10,339 bases of DNA from Chitinophaga pinensis (GTDB lineage: Bacteria > Bacteroidota > Bacteroidia > Flavobacteriales_D > Crocinitomicaceae). Location: positions 1 to 10,339 of the forward strand of contig CAMBRH010000112.1 in NCBI GenBank assembly GCA_945870115.1, given 5' to 3'. This document shows, piece after piece, positions 6,549-10,339 of this stretch. Positions within the stretch are counted from its first letter, which is position 1; every line of letters begins with the position of its first letter. The notes under the pieces were generated by a model that worked only from the letters and a program-made list of their open reading frames with translations, searched no databases and was not told the DNA's origin. A program made the position numbers and the translations under genes.

Positions 6549-8231
6549 ATGAAAATTATCCTACTAATTACTGTTTTTTCTTTTTCTGTGGTTCACTCCT
6601 TTTCTCAAAATGTTATTTTTGTTGATCAAAATAATCAAAGCGGAACAGAAAATGGAACTACTTTAAATCCATTTTCTTCAATAATTGAAGCAGTCGATAT
6701 TGCTATTTCTGGCGATACAATAAAAGTTGCAACTGGATCTTATGCTCCCATTTCAATAATTGAAAAAAAAATCCATCTTTTGGGTGGTTTTTTAGGCGGA
6801 AGTATAGCAAATTATAACGCAACTATTTCAGGTGATTTTAATACGAGGGATTTCCAAACTAACATTACAACAATCCTAGGTGATGGAACACAGTCTTGCA
6901 TTTACCTTTCCATTGAACAACAAGAAATTTCAGGAAACGCAACAATAAGTGGGTTTGAAATAAGTAGTGGTGAAAGAGGAATTACCCTTTTTGGTGAATA
7001 TTCTGGTTTTCTTTCAAATATCATAATTGAAGACAATCATTTTCAGAGCAATGGAACTACGAATACAGGTCAGCTGGGTGGAGCAATAGGATTTGAAGGT
7101 ATAAATATTATTATTCGAAGAAATTTATTTAACAATAATTTTGCTGGGCGTGGTGGGGCGATAAGTCGAACTGCTGGAAGTCCTGAAAATTTTCTAATTA
7201 CTGAAAACGTAATTGATAATAACCAAGGATTTGACGATCATGCTGGAGCAGTTTATTTAAATGGTTCTGGAACCTTTTCATTCAATAAAGTGCGAAATAA
7301 TTCAGCAGCAAACGGTTTCAATTATGGCTGGGGAGGTGGATTAATGCTTTTCAACTACGATACAACGAAATTGATGATTGTTTCAAATAATATATTCTAT
7401 AACAACCTTGCACCTTCGCGTGGCGGAGCAATTTTTGTTGACGAAGCTGCAAAAGTCTTAATAGACCACAATTTAATTTATGGAAATTCAAATTTAAATG
7501 CAGAAGGTGGGGCAGCAATTTATGTCGATTCTGATTTTGATAATAATCCATCTGTAGTTGAAATAAGAAATTGTACAATTGCAAATAATAGTGCTGACCT
7601 AGACGAGGGAAGTGCACTCTACGTTCAAGCAAGTATCGTCAAAGTAGAGAATTGTATCTTTTGGGGTAATGGAAATGATGATTTTCACCTTTCGCCAGAC
7701 GGACAAAATGCAGCGAGCCTAGAAGTACGTTATACTTTAGCAACTGAAAATAGTAGCGGAACAGGAAATATTTCTGCAGATCCACTTTTCGTTGATGCTC
7801 AAGGACATGACTTTCATCTTCAATCTACTTTTGGACATTATTTTGATATTGAAAATTTTATTTTGGATAATCAAGACAGTCCCGCAATAGATGCAGGAAA
7901 TCCACTTTCTGATTTTAGCAATGAACCACAAGGAAATGGCAATCGCATAAATTTAGGCTTTTATGGAAATACTTCTCAAGCAAGCAGAAGTTCAATTTTG
8001 GCATTGAAAGAAATTGATCATTTGAATTCATTTGAGGTTTATCCAAATCCAGCGACAAATGAAATTACAATCTCAAACCTAAGTCAAGAAATAATTTATT
8101 CTATTAAAAACTTAGATGGAAAAATTATTTTAAATGGAAAAACTAACGAACTAATAAATGTTTCAAGCTTAAAATCAGGAATTTATTTCATATCAATTGG
8201 AGAAACGACAACAAAAATTGTCATTGAATAA
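6549..8231 (+). CDS. Secreted right-handed beta-helix protein (choice-of-anchor Q type) with T9SS sorting domain
   Basis: The protein has 560 residues. Residues 1-19 are a signal peptide (VVHSFS before Q20). Residues about 24-430 form a parallel right-handed beta-helix of the pectate-lyase-like superfamily, starting with the typical 'VFVD..N..GTENGTTLNPFSSI' type opening (here IFVDQNNQSGTENGTTLNPF). Coil-like Asn/Gly-rich repeats follow, such as GRGGAIS, SRGGAIFVD, NLIYGNS, NCTIANNSA and NCIFWGNGND. SPAIDAGNP at 444-452, followed by NLGFYGN, is the hallmark of 'choice-of-anchor Q' proteins. Residues 497-560 (VYPNPATN to KIVIE) are a short T9SS type A domain. Beta-helix proteins of this kind may bind or cleave polysaccharide, but no catalytic residues are identifiable. 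The gene lies 106 bp after the propeller gene with a hairpin between, so it may be the third operon member or separately expressed. No convincing promoter was found in the gap. Confidence 0.92.
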   Translation: MKIILLITVFSFSVVHSFSQNVIFVDQNNQSGTENGTTLNPFSSIIEAVDIAISGDTIKVATGSYAPISIIEKKIHLLGGFLGGSIANYNATISGDFNTRDFQTNITTILGDGTQSCIYLSIEQQEISGNATISGFEISSGERGITLFGEYSGFLSNIIIEDNHFQSNGTTNTGQLGGAIGFEGINIIIRRNLFNNNFAGRGGAISRTAGSPENFLITENVIDNNQGFDDHAGAVYLNGSGTFSFNKVRNNSAANGFNYGWGGGLMLFNYDTTKLMIVSNNIFYNNLAPSRGGAIFVDEAAKVLIDHNLIYGNSNLNAEGGAAIYVDSDFDNNPSVVEIRNCTIANNSADLDEGSALYVQASIVKVENCIFWGNGNDDFHLSPDGQNAASLEVRYTLATENSSGTGNISADPLFVDAQGHDFHLQSTFGHYFDIENFILDNQDSPAIDAGNPLSDFSNEPQGNGNRINLGFYGNTSQASRSSILALKEIDHLNSFEVYPNPATNEITISNLSQEIIYSIKNLDGKIILNGKTNELINVSSLKSGIYFISIGETTTKIVIE

Positions 8232-8244
8232 TACTTTACAATTC

Positions 8245-8284
8245 AAAAAAAAAGCGTTGAAATTAACTTTCAACGCTTTTTTTT
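8245..8284. terminator. Bidirectional Rho-independent terminator
   Basis: A perfect 12-bp stem, AAAGCGTTGAAA (8251-8262) with TTTCAACGCTTT (8268-8279), closes the loop TTAAC. It is flanked by an A run at 8245-8253 and a T run at 8277-8284. It therefore has a U tract on both strands and sits between the convergent beta-helix gene and trxA, serving both. Confidence 0.95.
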
Positions 8285-8301
8285 ATTCAATTTAAAAAAT
8301 C

Positions 8302-8622
8302 TTAGTTCATTAAAGCTTCCAGTTTACTCACTAATTGAGCTTTAGGAACTGCACCAACTGATTTATCTGCAACCTCTCCTCCTTTAATAAAAAGAATCGT
8401 CGGAATGTTTCTCACTCCAAATTGAGCTGAAACCCCTGGGTTTTCGTCAACATTTACTTTTCCAATGATTGCTTTTCCTTCGTATTCTTTCGACATTTCT
8501 TCGATTACTGGTCCAATCATTCTACAAGGTCCACACCATTCTGCCCAAAAATCAACGATTACTGGTTTGTCTGCTTTTAATACTAATTCCTCAAAATTAG
8601 CATCTGTAATTTCTACTGCCAT
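8302..8622 (-). CDS. trxA: Thioredoxin
   Basis: This 106-residue protein is a complete cytoplasmic thioredoxin of standard length. The redox-active motif WCGPC spans W29-C33, preceded by the buried acidic residue D24 in VDFWAEWCGPC. The cis-proline is P74 in NIPT, and the C-terminal helix is present. It reduces protein disulfides and is itself recycled by thioredoxin reductase, which is not in the window. There is no signal peptide, so it acts in the cytoplasm and is not a partner of the secreted cysteine-rich protein across the divergent gap. The start ATG (complement of 8620-8622) gives the typical MAVEITDANFEE beginning. It has its own promoter at 8660-8690 and ends at the shared terminator. 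Confidence 0.98.
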   Translation of the reverse strand: MAVEITDANFEELVLKADKPVIVDFWAEWCGPCRMIGPVIEEMSKEYEGKAIIGKVNVDENPGVSAQFGVRNIPTILFIKGGEVADKSVGAVPKAQLVSKLEALMN

Positions 8623-8659
8623 ATTTAATTTGTTATTTATTTCTCTATTAACTTTTCCG

Positions 8660-8690
8660 TAAAATTACTCTTACATTTTCTATTAGTCAA
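8660..8690 (-). promoter_or_regulatory. trxA promoter (Bacteroidota type)
   Basis: Read on the minus strand, TTG (complement of 8688-8690) is followed by a 20-bp spacer and TAATTTTA (complement of 8660-8667), a 7-of-8 match to TAnnTTTG. Transcription should start near 8653, giving a leader of about 30 nt before the trxA ATG. Confidence 0.6.
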
Positions 8691-8740
8691 ATTATTTGCC
8701 AAATATTTTCAACTGACATATTGACATTTTATTTTTAATC

Positions 8741-8770
8741 TTGGATTTTTAAAAAAAATTAATATATTTA
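8741..8770 (+). promoter_or_regulatory. Promoter of the cysteine-repeat protein gene (Bacteroidota type)
   Basis: TTG at 8741-8743, a 19-bp spacer and TATATTTA at 8763-8770 (7 of 8 to TAnnTTTG) make a standard promoter, with a leader of about 20 nt before ATG 8796. It lies in the same 173-bp gap as the divergent trxA promoter, with about 50 bp between the two -33 elements. Confidence 0.55.
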
Positions 8771-8795
8771 CAACTTGAAATCAAATTTTATAAAT

Positions 8796-10339
8796 ATGAA
8801 AAAATTAATTTTACTTTTAACCATCGCCTTAGGGTCATTTATTTCTCATAGTCAATGCGAATTAATTATAACTGACACAACAGTTTTTTATGAAAAAGCA
8901 TGCGACAGTTATACGACTCCAAATGGAAATGTTATCACAAGCTCAGGCACTTATATTGAGGATTATATCAATATTGATGGTTGTGTAGTAGAAAATCGCA
9001 CGATAAATGTATTAATTATAAGTGGGATGGCTTATTCAATAGTTGAAACAGCTTGCGACAATTATACATCCATCAATAATAACGTTTATACCATTACAGG
9101 ATCATATTCAGAATTAGAAGCGGGAATTCAAGGCTGTGCTTCAGATGTAAATCTAACAATTGATTTAACAATTAATAATAGTACGACAAACTCTATTAGT
9201 GAATCTGTTTGTTATGAATATGTTACAGCAAATGGGGACACATTTAATACAGCAGGAATACACACATTTATTTTACAAAACAATGCAGGATGTGATAGTA
9301 TTGTAACTTTAAATTTATCATTTAACACTAGTACTAATTCAATTTCAGCATCTGTTTGTGATATGTATATCACTTCAAGTGGTGATACATTTTCGACTGC
9401 TGGAATTCATACTTTTATCGTTCCAAATAGTGTTGGTTGTGACAGTATCGTGACGTTAGACTTAACTATAAACAGTACCACTAGCACAATAAACCCAATT
9501 TCTACTTGTCAAGCATATACTGCTCCAGATGGTCAAATATATACAGTAAGTGGAACTTATACAGCTATAATTCCAAACGCTTTGGCTTGCGACAGTGCGA
9601 TTACTATTAATTTAACTGTTTCAATGCCTTCAAGCGCAACTTTAACTCAATCTTCATGTGTATCATATACAGCTCCAGATGGGCAAGTTTATACGACTTC
9701 TGGTTCAAAAACGGCTATTATACCAAATATGGCTGGATGTGACAGTACTATCACGATTAATTTAACAATAAAAAATCCTACAACAAGTTCTATAACTGTT
9801 AGTAAATGTGTTACTTATACTGCTCCTGATGGACAAGTTTATACAACTTCTGGTGTAAAAACTGCTGTAATTCCTAATTCAAAAGGATGTGATAGTACTA
9901 TTACAATTAACTTAACAATAAATCCAAACCCAATAGTTACAACGACACTTGGTACTGGAAATTTTTCAGTAACAGCTTTACCTGCAAATATGATTTATCA
10001 ATGGTATGATTGTGCAACAGGTTTCGCAATGTCTTCATCAACAAACCAAATCTTGGAGCCTATAAGCGGTTCATACAAAGTTACTGTAACAAATCCAGTT
10101 ACAGGATGTTCAACAACATCATCATGTGTTGCTGTTTCAAATACAGCCTCACTTTCTGAAAATGATTTGAATTCAACAATTTCAATTTTCCCAAATCCAA
10201 GTTCAGACAAAATTACAGTTTCAACTTCATTTACTAATAAAACTGAATTGACAATTTTAGATTTAAATGGAAAAAAAGTTTTAACTAAAACATTGAATTC
10301 AATGGAAAATGAAATCGACGTGAAATCTTTTGATTCAGG
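8796..10339 (+). CDS. Secreted seven-repeat cysteine-paired adhesin-like protein with T9SS sorting domain (3' end outside window)
   Basis: The frame is open from ATG 8796 to the right edge: 514 codons plus two bases, with no stop. Residues 1-19 (MKKLILLLTIALGSFISHS) are a signal peptide. Residues 36-375 hold seven tandem repeats of about 50 residues. The best-conserved repeat form runs C-x-x-Y-T-A-P-D-G-Q, then Y-T-x-S-G, then I-P-N-x-x-x-C-D-S-x-I-T-I-N-L-T. An Ig-like module follows at about 376-450 (IYQWYDC, GSYKVTV, C438 and C444). A T9SS type A domain begins at I464 (IFPNP), with 51 residues visible; about 20 more are expected beyond the edge. Repeats of this style are widespread in large Bacteroidota surface proteins. 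No catalytic motif is visible, and a structural or adhesive role is an inference. C21 follows the cleavage site, but no lipobox is present. Confidence 0.93.
   Translation, partial: MKKLILLLTIALGSFISHSQCELIITDTTVFYEKACDSYTTPNGNVITSSGTYIEDYINIDGCVVENRTINVLIISGMAYSIVETACDNYTSINNNVYTITGSYSELEAGIQGCASDVNLTIDLTINNSTTNSISESVCYEYVTANGDTFNTAGIHTFILQNNAGCDSIVTLNLSFNTSTNSISASVCDMYITSSGDTFSTAGIHTFIVPNSVGCDSIVTLDLTINSTTSTINPISTCQAYTAPDGQIYTVSGTYTAIIPNALACDSAITINLTVSMPSSATLTQSSCVSYTAPDGQVYTTSGSKTAIIPNMAGCDSTITINLTIKNPTTSSITVSKCVTYTAPDGQVYTTSGVKTAVIPNSKGCDSTITINLTINPNPIVTTTLGTGNFSVTALPANMIYQWYDCATGFAMSSSTNQILEPISGSYKVTVTNPVTGCSTTSSCVAVSNTASLSENDLNSTISIFPNPSSDKITVSTSFTNKTELTILDLNGKKVLTKTLNSMENEIDVKSFDS
8901..9920 (+). 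repeat. Seven tandem 50-residue repeats with fixed cysteine pair
   Basis: First cysteines are at residues 36, 87, 139, 188, 238, 288 and 338 (period 49-52), and second cysteines at 63, 114, 166, 215, 265, 315 and 365. The Cys-to-Cys distance is 27 in all seven, which argues for one disulfide per repeat after export. Repeats 3-4 share GDTF-x-TAGIHTFI, repeats 5-7 share YTAPDGQ, and repeats 1-2 are most diverged. Confidence 0.93.

Noticed and set aside
7351..7632. Minus-strand open frame opposite the beta-helix gene
   Set aside because: Its Leu/Gln/His-rich product is the mirror of Asn/Gly-rich beta-helix codons, and it has no promoter or domain. Similar minus-strand frames at 79-270, 1800-2006, 4393-4635, 5690-5926, 7737-7931 and 9998-10210 are rejected for the same reason.
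8465..8662. Plus-strand open frame opposite thioredoxin
   Set aside because: It is antisense to the strongly conserved trxA frame, with no recognisable domain; a shadow frame.
8796..8861. Possible lipoprotein, because Cys follows the predicted signal-peptide cleavage site
   Set aside because: The residues before C21 are S-H-S-Q, not a lipobox such as L-A-G, and the protein has a T9SS sorting domain instead.
8901..9920. Regular repeats as a CRISPR array or DNA satellite
   Set aside because: The periodicity is in coding sequence, with many synonymous differences between units and one uninterrupted reading frame; it is a protein repeat.

Overview
The window looks like chromosomal DNA of a Bacteroidota bacterium, most likely a flavobacterium-like lineage. 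The evidence is strong A+T richness, four genes ending in type IX secretion system (T9SS) type A sorting domains (start motif V/I-Y/F-P-N-P, end 'KIVI'), promoter candidates of the Bacteroidota type (TTG near -33, TAnnTTTG near -7), and a LytS/LytTR two-component pair. I do not assign a genus.

Layout: positions 1-1034 hold the end of a LytS-type sensor kinase and a complete LytTR response regulator, spaced by one base and surely co-transcribed. Positions 1035-1415 are a 381-bp non-coding region. It contains three 9-bp direct repeats at exact 21-bp spacing that resemble LytTR-family binding sites, placed just upstream of a Bacteroidota-type promoter, followed by a roughly 110-nt leader with a GGGGGG tract. 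Positions 1416-6442 encode two secreted proteins 17 bp apart: a 943-residue DUF4838-like protein, and a 725-residue LamG-like plus kelch-like propeller protein. After a long hairpin (6456-6504) comes a 560-residue secreted right-handed beta-helix protein (6549-8231) of the 'choice-of-anchor Q' kind. A near-perfect bidirectional terminator (8245-8284) separates it from a convergent thioredoxin gene (trxA, minus strand, 8302-8622). A divergent promoter region (8623-8795) then leads into a secreted protein (8796 to the window edge) with seven 50-residue repeats. In every repeat two cysteines are exactly 27 residues apart. An Ig-like module and a truncated T9SS sorting domain follow.

How it may work together: the three plus-strand proteins downstream of the regulator all have signal peptides and T9SS sorting domains, so they should be exported to the cell surface or medium. 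Their modules (DUF4838-like, LamG, propeller, beta-helix) suggest recognition or handling of carbohydrate or extracellular matrix. The site array suggests that the adjacent LytTR regulator, or a paralogue, switches this surface cassette on. That regulatory link is the most interesting inference here and is not proven by sequence alone. Thioredoxin is an ordinary housekeeping neighbour. I saw no mobile element, CRISPR array, tRNA or rRNA.
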